Origin: Ruminococcus sp. | GTDB lineage: Bacteria; Bacillota; Clostridia; Oscillospirales; Acutalibacteraceae | DNA length: 52,773 nt | Assembly (NCBI GenBank): GCA_017411835.1 | Contig: JAFQPG010000005.1 | Location: forward strand, 1 to 52,773 | Reading direction: 5' to 3' | Shown here: piece after piece, positions 40,771 to 49,403 of the stretch | Layout: the number at the start of each line of letters is the position of its first letter | Position numbering within the stretch: the stretch's first letter is position 1 | Translations under genes and position numbers: made by a program | The notes under the pieces: model-generated | Seen by the model: only the letters and a program-made list of their open reading frames with translations | Told to the model about the DNA's origin: nothing | Databases searched by the model: none

Positions 40771-41838
40771 ATGGCAGATAAAGTTTTGATGAAAGGTAAC
40801 GAGGCTATTGCTGAGGCTGCGATTTTAGCAGGCTGCAGACATTACTTCGGTTATCCTATTACTCCACAGACAGAAATCGCGGCTTATATGGCTAAGAAAA
40901 TGCCTAAAATCGGCGGTTGCTTCTTACAGGCTGAAAGCGAAATCGCTGCTATCAATATGGTTTACGGTGTTGCATCAACCGGTAAGCGAGTTATGACATC
41001 ATCATCTTCCCCTGGTATTTCTCTAAAGGGCGAAGGACTTTCTTATATGGCAGGTTCAGATTTGCCTGCACTCGTTGTAAACGTACAGCGTGGCGGTCCT
41101 GGTCTTGGCGGTATCCAGCCTAGCCAGTCTGACTATTTCCAGGCTACAAAGGGTGGCGCACACGGCGACTTCCATATGATTGTTTTAGCTCCTGCATCAG
41201 TTCAGGAAATGGCTGAGCTTACAGTAAAAGGCTTTGAGCTTGCTGATAAATACAGAATGACTTCTATGATTTTAGCTGATGGTACTATGGGTCAGATGAT
41301 GGAACCTGTAGAGCTCGACTTTGACGTTAAAGAGCGTCCTGCTACTCCTTGGGCTACAACAGGCACAAAGATGGAGCGTGAGCACAACATCGTAAACTCA
41401 TTGTCACTCGTTGCTGAAGAACTCGAACGACTCAATTTTGAGCGTTACGAGCGTTATAAGGCTGTTGAAGAAAATGAAGCAATGTACGAGGAATTTATGA
41501 CTGAGGATGCTGACATTATCGTAGCGGCATTTGGTATTGCTTCTCGTGTTTCTAAAAACGCTATCGTTGAAGCAAGAAAGCAGGGCATCAAGGCTGGTCT
41601 TATTCGTCCTATCACCTTATGGCCATTCCCTAAGGCTCCTTTTGAGAAGGCTGCAAAAACCGCAAAGGCATTTATCAGCGTTGAGCTTTCTATGGGTCAG
41701 ATGATTGAAGACGTAAAACTTGCAACAGGATGCAAAGTTCCTGTTACTTTATGTAATCGCGCAGGTGGTATGATTCCATCCCCTGAGCAGGTATTAGAGG
41801 CTATTATTGAGGCTGACAAATTAGGAGGTGCAAAATAA
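40771..41838 (+). CDS. vorB: Branched-chain 2-oxoacid:ferredoxin oxidoreductase alpha subunit
   Basis: 355 residues. It begins MADKVLMKGNEAIAEAAILAGCRHYFGYPITPQTEI, the pattern of the VorB (2-ketoisovalerate) group, and continues with SSSSPGISLKGEGLSYMAGSDLPALVVNVQRGGPGLGG and a C-terminal domain II (IVAAFGIASRVSKNA). With the beta, gamma and delta subunits it interconverts a 2-oxoacid plus CoA with acyl-CoA, CO2 and reduced ferredoxin. The reaction is reversible, and beside acyl-CoA synthetases and IlvE it could run as reductive carboxylation. The stop and the beta start overlap (TAATG). Substrate preference is inferred from the family and context. Confidence 0.9.
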   Translation: MADKVLMKGNEAIAEAAILAGCRHYFGYPITPQTEIAAYMAKKMPKIGGCFLQAESEIAAINMVYGVASTGKRVMTSSSSPGISLKGEGLSYMAGSDLPALVVNVQRGGPGLGGIQPSQSDYFQATKGGAHGDFHMIVLAPASVQEMAELTVKGFELADKYRMTSMILADGTMGQMMEPVELDFDVKERPATPWATTGTKMEREHNIVNSLSLVAEELERLNFERYERYKAVEENEAMYEEFMTEDADIIVAAFGIASRVSKNAIVEARKQGIKAGLIRPITLWPFPKAPFEKAAKTAKAFISVELSMGQMIEDVKLATGCKVPVTLCNRAGGMIPSPEQVLEAIIEADKLGGAK

Positions 41839-42593
41839 TGGTAGTATTTGATAAACCACATGCTTTAGCAGATGTGCCTATGCACTATTGCCCTGGTTGT
41901 TTACATGGCGTAGTTCATCGCCTTGTTGCTGAGGTTATTGACGAATTAGGTATTGAGGGCAGAACTATCGGTATTGCACCGGTTGGTTGTTCAGTTATGG
42001 CATATAACTACTTTAACTGCGATATGATTGAAGCAGCGCACGGTCGTGCTCCGGCAGTTGCTACAGGTGTTAAGCGTTCAGACCCTGAAAACAACATTGT
42101 ATTTACATATCAGGGTGACGGCGACCTCGCATCTATCGGTATGGCAGAAACAGTACATTCTGCCGCTAGAAATGAAAATATCACAGTTATCTTTATCAAT
42201 AACGCAATTTACGGTATGACAGGCGGTCAGATGGCACCTACATCACTTCCTGGTCAGGTTACACAGACTTCTCCATACGGCAGAGACGTTAACCATTGCG
42301 GTTATCCTATCAGAGTATGCGAGATGCTAAGTGAGCTTGAAGGTCCTGAGTATTTAGAGCGTGTTACCGTAAACAATGTTAAAAACATCAAAAACGCTAA
42401 AAAGGCTATCAAAAAGGCTTTCCAGAACCAGATTGACGGCAAAGGCTTCTCACTTGTTGAGGTTGTATCTTCTTGTCCTACAAACTGGGGTATGACTCCT
42501 GTTGATGCACTTAAGTGGATTGACGATAATATGCTTCCATATTATCCACTCGGCGTTTATAAAGACAGATCAGCAAGTAAGGAGGAAGCATAA
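41838..42593 (+). CDS. 2-oxoacid:ferredoxin oxidoreductase beta subunit (TPP-binding)
   Basis: 251 residues. The [4Fe-4S]/TPP region begins HYCPGCLHGVVHRLV. The thiamine diphosphate/Mg motif is YQGDGDLASIGMAE...NENITVIFINNAIYGMTGGQ (GDG plus N-N-x-x-Y-G-M-T-G), as in Kor/Vor beta subunits. It holds the catalytic thiamine diphosphate that forms the hydroxyalkyl intermediate. One-base TAATG overlaps at both ends with alpha and gamma genes point to coupled translation and fixed stoichiometry. Confidence 0.93.
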   Translation: MVVFDKPHALADVPMHYCPGCLHGVVHRLVAEVIDELGIEGRTIGIAPVGCSVMAYNYFNCDMIEAAHGRAPAVATGVKRSDPENNIVFTYQGDGDLASIGMAETVHSAARNENITVIFINNAIYGMTGGQMAPTSLPGQVTQTSPYGRDVNHCGYPIRVCEMLSELEGPEYLERVTVNNVKNIKNAKKAIKKAFQNQIDGKGFSLVEVVSSCPTNWGMTPVDALKWIDDNMLPYYPLGVYKDRSASKEEA

Positions 42594-43126
42594 TGGCTAG
42601 TACACAGTTTTTATTCTCCGGCTTTGGCGGTCAGGGTATTTTGTTCGCAGGCAAGTTTATTGCTTACAAAGGCTTAACTGAGGATAAGCAGGTAAGTTGG
42701 CTTCCATCTTACGGTCCTGAAATGCGTGGCGGTACAGCGTCTTGTTCAGTTATCGTTTCTGACGAGCCTGTAGGTTCACCGATTGTATCTAATCCTGATG
42801 TTTTAGTTGCACTTAATCTTCCGTCTTTAGACCGTTTTGAAAAAGATGTTAAGCCGGGCGGCTACATTTTCTGCGATTCTACACTTATAGAGCGCAAGGT
42901 TGAGCGTACTGACGTAAAGGTTTTCTACATTCCTGCAACAGGCTTAGCTTCTGAAAACGGTATCCCTACTTTAGCTAATATGATAGTTATGGGTAAGATG
43001 CTCAAAGAGCTTGGCGATTACTCACAGGAAGGTATTGAAAACGGACTTAAAAAGGTTATCTCTGCAAAGCGTGCAGATATGATGGGCTTAAACTTCAAAG
43101 CACTTGAGCTCGGTGCAAACAGCTGA
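42593..43126 (+). CDS. 2-oxoacid:ferredoxin oxidoreductase gamma subunit
   Basis: 177 residues. It opens with FSGFGGQGILFAGKFIA, the standard gamma-subunit motif, and continues with WLPSYGPEMRGGTASCSVIVSD and DVLVALNLPSLDRF. It contributes the CoA-binding part of the enzyme. It completes the delta-alpha-beta-gamma set; ilvE follows after 34 nt, and no terminator lies between them. Confidence 0.93.
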   Translation: MASTQFLFSGFGGQGILFAGKFIAYKGLTEDKQVSWLPSYGPEMRGGTASCSVIVSDEPVGSPIVSNPDVLVALNLPSLDRFEKDVKPGGYIFCDSTLIERKVERTDVKVFYIPATGLASENGIPTLANMIVMGKMLKELGDYSQEGIENGLKKVISAKRADMMGLNFKALELGANS

Positions 43127-43160
43127 TTTAACACATACATTATTTAAGAAGGTGTTTTAA

Positions 43161-44222
43161 TTGAATATCACAATTACAAAAACAACTGCCAAAAAAGCAA
43201 AGCCTGACGAAAGCGCTTTAGGTTTTGGTAAGATTTTTACAGACCATATGTTTATGATGGACTACAGCAGAGAAAAGGGCTGGTATGATGCAAGAATCGT
43301 ACCGTTTGAGAATCTTTCTATCCACCCTGCTTCTACTGTACTCCACTATGGTTCAGAGATTTTTGAGGGTTTAAAAGCATACAGAAAGGCTGATGGTTCA
43401 GTACAGCTTTTCAGACCTATCGAGAATATCCGTCGTATGAACCGCTCTGCAGAGCGTCTTTGTCTGCCACAGCTTGACGAAAACGATGCACTCGAAGCAC
43501 TCCTTAAATTCGTTGAGGTTGAGCAGGACTGGACTCCACATTCTGAAGGTACATCACTGTATCTTAGACCATTTATGTTTGGTAACGACGAGAGTTTAGG
43601 TGTACACGCTGTACATAATGCTACATATGTTATCATCGCTTCTCCTGTTGGTTCTTACTACGCAGAGGGCATCAATCCGGTTAAAATTATGATTGAGGAC
43701 GAAGATGTTCGTGCGGTACGTGGCGGTACAGGTTACGCTAAATGCGGCGGTAACTATGCGGCTTCTAACCGCGCAGGCGAGCGTGCAGAGAAAAAGGGTT
43801 ATTCACAGGTACTTTGGCTTGACGGCGTAGAAAGAAAGTACATCGAGGAAGTTGGCGCGATGAACGTTATGTTCAAGATAAACGGCGAAATCGTTACTCC
43901 GATGCTTTCAGGCTCAATACTCCCTGGTATCACCCGTATGAGCTGTTTAGAGGTATTACGCAAAGAGGGCTATAAAGTTTCTGAGCGTTTGCTCTCTATC
44001 GATGAGCTCGAAGAAGCTATGGAAAACGGCACACTCGAAGAAGCATGGGGCTGCGGTACAGCGGCTGTTATTTCACCAATCGGCGAGCTTTGCTACAAAG
44101 GCAAGAAGTACGCTGTAAACAATGGCGAAATCGGCGAGACTACACAGTATCTGTATGATACTCTCACAGGTATCCAGTGGGGCAAGATAGAGGATACATT
44201 CGGCTGGACAGTACAACTTTAA
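43161..44222 (+). CDS. ilvE: Branched-chain amino acid aminotransferase
   Basis: 353 residues from a TTG start that has AAGAAGGTG 6 nt upstream; no better ATG exists. It is a class IV PLP aminotransferase of the longer (~350-residue) type: FGKIFTDHMFMMDY, LHYGSEIFEGLKAYR, RGGTGYAKCGGNYAASNRA with the PLP Lys in YAKCGGNYAAS/SQVLWLDGVERKYIEEVGAMNVMF, and GSILPGITRMS. It interconverts Val, Leu and Ile with their 2-oxoacids. At the end of the vor operon under the Val T-box it would carry out the last step of a reductive-carboxylation route. No ilvBN, ilvC or ilvD genes are in the window. A strong terminator follows. Confidence 0.95.
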   Translation: MNITITKTTAKKAKPDESALGFGKIFTDHMFMMDYSREKGWYDARIVPFENLSIHPASTVLHYGSEIFEGLKAYRKADGSVQLFRPIENIRRMNRSAERLCLPQLDENDALEALLKFVEVEQDWTPHSEGTSLYLRPFMFGNDESLGVHAVHNATYVIIASPVGSYYAEGINPVKIMIEDEDVRAVRGGTGYAKCGGNYAASNRAGERAEKKGYSQVLWLDGVERKYIEEVGAMNVMFKINGEIVTPMLSGSILPGITRMSCLEVLRKEGYKVSERLLSIDELEEAMENGTLEEAWGCGTAAVISPIGELCYKGKKYAVNNGEIGETTQYLYDTLTGIQWGKIEDTFGWTVQL

Positions 44223-44244
44223 TCGCCACTTAATAAAGTGAATC

Positions 44245-44273
44245 AAAAAGGCTCTCGTATGAGAGCCTTTTTT
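44245..44273 (+). terminator. Terminator of the ligase 2-vor-ilvE operon
   Basis: AAAAAGGCTCTC (44245-44256) and GAGAGCCTTTTTT (44261-44273) with a 4-nt GTAT loop. Confidence 0.93.
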
Positions 44274-44353
44274 GTTTGTTGGTATTATCTACAAATACTT
44301 TTGCATAATATGTAAGTAATAATAGTAAAAGTGAAAAAATTGAGCGTTATTTG

Positions 44354-44382
44354 TTGACATCTCAAATTCATTGTGCTATATT
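44354..44382 (+). promoter_or_regulatory. Sigma-A-type promoter of T-box unit 3
   Basis: TTGACA (44354-44359), 17-nt spacer, TATATT (44377-44382). Confidence 0.85.
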
Positions 44383-44389
44383 GGTAACA

Positions 44390-44652
44390 ATCTTTTTAAA
44401 TGCGATGAAGAAATTATTTTTCGTCCATAGTTTTTTTCAGAGAGTCGCTGGGTGGTGCAAAGCGATAAAAACGGATGAAAAAGTCTCATTTTGGAGCAGA
44501 ACTGCTGAAATTATTAAGCGGTTACGGCGTGCCCCGTTATCATGGCAAAAGGCTTGTTAGAGCCTTACTGAGTTGGTCGATTTTTCGGCAAACAGGGTGG
44601 TACCGCGATACTTTCGTCCCTGAGGCTTTAGCCTTAGGGGCTTTTTTATTTT
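44390..44652 (+). promoter_or_regulatory. T-box leader 3, specifier read as CTC (Leu)
   Basis: Upper stem TTTTTCGTCC pairs with GGATGAAAAA, and the AGAGAG bulge and GGTGG/TGCAA apex lie within 44440-44460. TGC (44401 region) pairs with GCA below a GATGA/TGGA kink-turn-like bulge. Aligned with leaders 1 and 2 on the segment before the kink turn, the codon is CTC (44485-44487) followed by purine A. The T-box CAGGGTGGTACCGCGA is at 44593-44608. The terminator is CCCTGAGGC / GCCTTAGGG (44618-44639) plus TTTTTT. GTC (Val) at 44483-44485 is the alternative codon if the internal loop is drawn differently. The LeuA-like gene downstream favours Leu. Confidence 0.85.
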
Positions 44653-44684
44653 ATATATTCTTGAATAAAAAGAGGTAGATTATT

Positions 44685-46064
44685 ATGAAACAAATCAGAA
44701 TTGCAGACACAACATTGTGTAATGAATCAAGTCACTTCAGCTTTAAAGAAAAGCTTGAAATCACAAGACAGCTTGAGCGATTACAGGTTGATGTTATTGA
44801 GCTACCTGAAATTATAAATGAAAAGACAGACATCTTATTTGTAAAAACAGTTGCTTCTTTTGTTAAAAAGAGCGTTATTTCTGTTGCGGCAGGCAGTACT
44901 TTAAAGAGCATTGACGACGCATCAGTTGCTTTGTCTAGTGCAAATCACCCGAGCATCCGTATTGAGCTTCCGCTTTCTCCTGCTTTGATGGAATACGAAT
45001 GTCACAAAAAGCCTGCTAAAATGCTTTCTTACATCAAAGAGTGTATTGAAAAAGCAAAAGGCTACTGCGAAAATGTAGAATTCTGCGCAGTTGATGCAAC
45101 AAGAGCAGAAAAAGATTTCTTAAAAGATGCTATTAAAACTGCTGTTGAAAGTGGTGCTACAAGCATTTCTATCTGTGATTCAGCTTCTTCTATGCTTCCT
45201 GATGATTTTGCTCAGTTTGCACACAAAATCAGCAAAAAGGTTGACGTGAGTGTTGGCGTTAAATGTAATAATAAAAACGGTCTTGCATCTGCACAGGCGA
45301 TTTTGTCTGTAAGAAATGGTGTTGATATCGTAAAAACTACTGTTGACGGCGATTGTGTACCGCTCGAGGTTTTTGCGACTATGATTAAAAACTGTGGCGA
45401 TTCCTACGGCTTTGAGTCAAACATCAGATACACGGAAATGCACAGAATTATTAAGCACATCAACCGCATTGCAGAAAATGCAAACAACGAAAACGCGGCT
45501 GTAACAGTTGCTAACAGCGACGAAAATACTATCCACCTTGATGCAAAAGACACACAAGACGACGTATCTATTGCTGTAAAAATGCTCGGCTACGATTTGA
45601 ACGAAGAAGATCAAGCAAAGGTGTTTGAAGAATTCAAGCGTGTAGCAGAAAAGAAAAACGTTGGCGCAAAAGAGCTTGATGCTATAATTGCGTCGGTAGC
45701 TTTGCAGGTGCCTGCTACCTACAAGCTTGTATCATACGTTATAAACAACGGTAATATCATAAATTCCACCGCCCAGATTACTCTTGAAAAAGACGGCAAG
45801 CAGTTAGAGGGCTTTAGCATCGGCGACGGTCCTGTGGACGCGTCTTTCCTTGCTATTGACCAGATTATCGGTTACCATTACGAGCTTGATGATTTCCAGA
45901 TTCAGTCTGTAACACAGGGTAAAGAGGCTATGGGTTCTGCTTTAGTAAAGCTTAGAAACGGCTCAAAGCTTTACTCAGGCAATGGTATTTCCACCGACAT
46001 TATGGGCGCAAGCATCAAAGCGTACTTAAACGCTGTTAACAAAATTGTCTACGAGGAGGCGTAA
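44685..46064 (+). CDS. LeuA-like pseudoenzyme with 2-isopropylmalate synthase regulatory domain
   Basis: 459 residues. The N-terminal ~320 residues follow the DRE-TIM barrel of 2-isopropylmalate/homocitrate synthases: IADTTLCNESSHF where active enzymes read DTTLRDGEQ, VEFCAVDATRAEKDFL, and VKCNNKNGLASAQA (from Lys193) where they read HCHNDLGLA. Thus the catalytic Arg and the metal-binding His-x-His are lost, and the GERAGN loop is absent. Residues ~342-459 match the LeuA C-terminal leucine-binding dimer domain, including IGDGPVDASFLAID. It is therefore unlikely to condense acyl-CoA with acetyl-CoA. It may be a leucine sensor or scaffold for the following enzymes. It is the first gene after the Leu T-box, 3 nt before the ligase fusion. 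Confidence 0.8.
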   Translation: MKQIRIADTTLCNESSHFSFKEKLEITRQLERLQVDVIELPEIINEKTDILFVKTVASFVKKSVISVAAGSTLKSIDDASVALSSANHPSIRIELPLSPALMEYECHKKPAKMLSYIKECIEKAKGYCENVEFCAVDATRAEKDFLKDAIKTAVESGATSISICDSASSMLPDDFAQFAHKISKKVDVSVGVKCNNKNGLASAQAILSVRNGVDIVKTTVDGDCVPLEVFATMIKNCGDSYGFESNIRYTEMHRIIKHINRIAENANNENAAVTVANSDENTIHLDAKDTQDDVSIAVKMLGYDLNEEDQAKVFEEFKRVAEKKNVGAKELDAIIASVALQVPATYKLVSYVINNGNIINSTAQITLEKDGKQLEGFSIGDGPVDASFLAIDQIIGYHYELDDFQIQSVTQGKEAMGSALVKLRNGSKLYSGNGISTDIMGASIKAYLNAVNKIVYEEA

Positions 46065-46066
46065 GG

Positions 46067-48592
46067 ATGAAACTCTCTTTTTCAACAAAAGGCTGGCATA
46101 ACTGTCAGTTTGAAGAATTTTGTGATGCGGCTAACTATATCGGCTTTAAGGGTATAGAGCTCCACAACATCAATAACCGCCTTTTTACCGATAAGGACGG
46201 TGCTTTCCACGACTACACATCAGCAGCTACACTCAGAAGACTTTTTGAAAAGAAGCTTTCTATCCCTTGTATTGACGTAGTCTCTGATATTGCAAACGAT
46301 AAAACACAAAAAGGCACAATTAACGAAATCGAGCGTTGTATCGAAATCGCTAAAAACCTGCGTATTCCGCACATCCGTCTGCGTGCTTTTGAAACAAAAG
46401 ACAAGGAAAGCGCTATTTCACAGGTTAAGAAAACGATTGATGCAGTAATTGGAAAAGCTGTAGAAAATGATGTCATTTTGCTTATTGAAACATCAGGACT
46501 CTTTGCTGATACAAAGGTGCTCTGTTCTGTGCTCGACAGCTTTGCAAGCGACAATGTAGCGGCATTGTGGCATTTATCTCACGCTTACTTTACCTGCGGC
46601 GAAAAGCCAAGTCAGGTTATCAAAAACCTCGGTGCTTATGTAAAGCACGTACATTTTTCTGATGCAAAAATGGTAAACGGCGAGGTTGAGTACTGCCTTG
46701 CAGGTGAGGGCGAAATGCCTGTTAAAGAAATGATGCTTTCATTAAGCTCTGTAAACTACGACGGTTATATCTCGCTTATCTGGGACCCTGCTTGGTGCGA
46801 AGAACTTAACGATATGGAGATAATTTTTTCACAGTTTAAAGAGTATATGAAGCAGTTTGACGACACTTCAAAGAACAAGAAAACTCTTTACTCAAACAAA
46901 CGTCACACAGGCAAGTTTGTTTGGAAAAAGGATTTGCTCATTGACGCTACTTTCTCTGATGTTTTAGACAGAATGGTCGAGGAATTCCCTGACCAGTATG
47001 CGTTTAAATATACAACACTCGACTATACAAGAACCTACAGCGAATTTCGTGACGATGTAGATACCTTCGCGCGTGCACTTATTGCTATGGGCGTAAAAGC
47101 GGGCACAAAGGTTGCGGTATGGGCGTCAAACGTACCGCAGTGGTATATCGCTTTTTGGGCTACTACAAAGATTGGTGCAATTTTAGTTACTGTAAATACA
47201 GCGTATAAAATCCACGAAGCAGAATATTTGTTCAGACAGTCTGACACACATACCCTTATTATGACTCAGGGCGCAAAGGATACAAACTACGGCGATATTG
47301 TTGCACAGCTTTGTCCCGAGCTTGAAAACACAAAAGAGGGCGAGCAGGTACACTCAAAGCGTCTGCCGTTTTTAAGAAATGTTATCACAGTCGGCTTTAA
47401 GCAGAAGGGCTGTATGACTTGGAATCAGGCACTTGAATTTGCAAGCAAGGTTCCGCTTTCTGAGGTTCATCGTATGGCGGCTTTAGTTGATAAAGACGAC
47501 GTATGTAATATGCAGTATACATCAGGTACTACGGGCTTTCCTAAGGGCGTTATGCTTACCCATTACAACATCGTAAACGACGGTAAGTGTATCGGCGACA
47601 GAATGGACCTTTCTACTGCTGACAGAATGATGGTACAGGTGCCGATGTTCCATTGCTTTGGTATGGTGCTTGCTATGACTGCTACGATGACTCACGGCGG
47701 TACGCTTTTACCACTGCCTTATTTTTCACCAAAGCCTGCACTGGCGTGTATCAACAACGAGCACATCACGGCATTTCATGGTGTTCCTACGATGTTTATA
47801 GCGTTGCTTGAGCACGAGGATTTTGAAAAAACTGATTTTTCTTATATGCGTACAGGTATTATGGCGGGTTCTCCTTGCCCTATTTCTGTAATGCAGGACG
47901 TTGTAGATAAAATGAATATGAAGGAAATCACCATCGTTTACGGCCAGACAGAGGCTTCTCCTGGATGTACTATGAGCTCAACCGACGACCCGCTCGAGGT
48001 AAGGGTTACTACGGTAGGTCGTGCTCTGCCTGAAATCGAGTGCAGAATTGTTGACCCTGAAACCGGTGAAGATTGTGACGATGAAGTACCGGGTGAGTTT
48101 TTGGCTCGAGGCTACAACATTATGAAGGGCTACTATAAGATGCCTGAAGCAACTGCTGCCGCTATTGATAAAGATGGTTGGTTACACACAGGCGACCTTG
48201 CATGCCGTACAAAAGAGGGCAACTACCGTATTACGGGTCGCTTAAAAGATATGATTATCCGTGGTGGAGAAAATATCTATCCAAAGGAAATCGAAGAGTT
48301 TATTTATACACACGAAAGGGTTTCTGACGTACAGGTTATCGGTGTACCTGACGAGCAGTACGGCGAAGAGATTATGGCTTGCATCATTTTGAAAGATGGC
48401 GAGACTATGACAGAAAAGGAAATGAAGGACTATATCCTTGCTAACATGGCAAGACACAAGGTACCACGTTATGTAGACTTTGTTGATTCTTTCCCTACAA
48501 ATGCCGCAGGTAAGATTATGAAATATAAAATGCGTGAGCAGGCGGTTGAAAAACTGGGCTTGCAAAAGGCAAATAGCGTGGAGACTGCATAA
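46067..48592 (+). CDS. TIM-barrel (sugar isomerase-like)/acyl-CoA synthetase fusion
   Basis: 841 residues. Residues 1-265 form an AP-endonuclease-2/xylose-isomerase-like barrel (MKLSFSTKGWHNCQFEEFCDAANYIGFKGIELHN, IPHIRLRAF, LLIETSGLF, HVHFSDAKM, YISLIWDPAW), with some but not all usual metal ligands. Residues ~285-841 are an acyl-CoA synthetase: P-loop YTSGTTGFPKG (~484-494), YGQTEASPG, TGDLACRTKEGNYRITGRLKDMIIRGGENIYPKEIEEF and catalytic Lys in NAAGKIMKYK. This half is of the fatty-acyl/FadD type, not close to the two XRE-cupin ligases. The barrel's role is unknown. Under a Leu T-box, isovalerate is the attractive acyl substrate (inference). Confidence 0.87.
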   Translation: MKLSFSTKGWHNCQFEEFCDAANYIGFKGIELHNINNRLFTDKDGAFHDYTSAATLRRLFEKKLSIPCIDVVSDIANDKTQKGTINEIERCIEIAKNLRIPHIRLRAFETKDKESAISQVKKTIDAVIGKAVENDVILLIETSGLFADTKVLCSVLDSFASDNVAALWHLSHAYFTCGEKPSQVIKNLGAYVKHVHFSDAKMVNGEVEYCLAGEGEMPVKEMMLSLSSVNYDGYISLIWDPAWCEELNDMEIIFSQFKEYMKQFDDTSKNKKTLYSNKRHTGKFVWKKDLLIDATFSDVLDRMVEEFPDQYAFKYTTLDYTRTYSEFRDDVDTFARALIAMGVKAGTKVAVWASNVPQWYIAFWATTKIGAILVTVNTAYKIHEAEYLFRQSDTHTLIMTQGAKDTNYGDIVAQLCPELENTKEGEQVHSKRLPFLRNVITVGFKQKGCMTWNQALEFASKVPLSEVHRMAALVDKDDVCNMQYTSGTTGFPKGVMLTHYNIVNDGKCIGDRMDLSTADRMMVQVPMFHCFGMVLAMTATMTHGGTLLPLPYFSPKPALACINNEHITAFHGVPTMFIALLEHEDFEKTDFSYMRTGIMAGSPCPISVMQDVVDKMNMKEITIVYGQTEASPGCTMSSTDDPLEVRVTTVGRALPEIECRIVDPETGEDCDDEVPGEFLARGYNIMKGYYKMPEATAAAIDKDGWLHTGDLACRTKEGNYRITGRLKDMIIRGGENIYPKEIEEFIYTHERVSDVQVIGVPDEQYGEEIMACIILKDGETMTEKEMKDYILANMARHKVPRYVDFVDSFPTNAAGKIMKYKMREQAVEKLGLQKANSVETA

Positions 48593-49398
48593 TGTATAAA
48601 AATTACACTGTTATAGATTCACATTGCCATATTTATCCTGAAAAAATTGCGAGCAAGGCTGTCGGCGGTACTGACCGTTTTTATGACATTGTGTCAAAAT
48701 GCGAGGGCACTATCGAAGACTTGCTAAGCCGTGGTAAAAAGGCAGGCGTTGACCATTTTATTGTTCAGTCGGTTGCAACAACCCCGCATCAGGTAAGGTC
48801 GATAAACGAGTTTATCTCAAAAAGTGTAGAAGAGCACAAAGGCCTTCTTACGGGACTTGGTACTCTACATCCCGACAGCTTAGACCAAAGAGGAGATGTT
48901 GAGCATTTAGTCAGCTTAGGGCTGCAGGGGGTAAAGCTTCATCCTGATATTCAGCAATTTGCGATTGATGATGAAAGATGCCTTAAAATCTACGATTTAT
49001 GCGACGAGTTTAAACTTCCGATACTGATGCATACAGGCGACAACAGGTACGATTACTCTAACCCTAACCGCCTTTTACCGGTGCTTAAAAAGTATAAAAA
49101 TCTTACGGTAATCGGTGCACATTTCGGTGGTTGGTCGATGTGGGAGGATGCGTGCAAAATTTACGCGGGACTACCTAACTTTTATGTAGACTGTAGCTCA
49201 AGCCTTTATGCAATCACACCGCAAGCCGCAAAAAAGGTTGTGCGTACTTACGGCGCACAGCACGTGCTTTTTGCAACGGACTACCCGATGTGGGACCCAA
49301 GCGAGGAAATCGAGCGTTTTATGGCAATCGGTCTGACCGATGAAGAAAATAAAATGATTTTCTCAGAAAACGTCAAGAAACTTTTCAAAATAAAATAA
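48592..49398 (+). CDS. Amidohydrolase-family metal-dependent hydrolase
   Basis: 268 residues with a metallo-dependent hydrolase barrel. The metal-binding DSHCHIYPEKIA is at about 9-20, GVKLHPDIQQF carries the barrel Lys/His, PILMHTGD and VIGAHFGGW supply further His ligands, and FATDYPMWDP carries the catalytic Asp. This is the Amidohydro_2 pattern, which includes hydrolases and decarboxylases such as ACMSD-like enzymes. Its ATG overlaps the stop of the ligase fusion by one base (TAATG), so it belongs to the Leu T-box operon. The substrate is unknown; a decarboxylase or thioester/amide hydrolase role linked to the acyl intermediate is possible. Confidence 0.85.
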   Translation: MYKNYTVIDSHCHIYPEKIASKAVGGTDRFYDIVSKCEGTIEDLLSRGKKAGVDHFIVQSVATTPHQVRSINEFISKSVEEHKGLLTGLGTLHPDSLDQRGDVEHLVSLGLQGVKLHPDIQQFAIDDERCLKIYDLCDEFKLPILMHTGDNRYDYSNPNRLLPVLKKYKNLTVIGAHFGGWSMWEDACKIYAGLPNFYVDCSSSLYAITPQAAKKVVRTYGAQHVLFATDYPMWDPSEEIERFMAIGLTDEENKMIFSENVKKLFKIK

Positions 49399-49403
49399 GC
49401 ATC

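Noticed and set aside
44351-44678. Two overlapping small ORFs upstream of the LeuA-like gene
   Set aside because: They fall entirely within the promoter and T-box leader 3 and have no family likeness.
44685-46064. Functional 2-isopropylmalate or homocitrate synthase
   Set aside because: The RDGEQ, HxH and GERAGN motifs needed for catalysis and metal binding are all absent.
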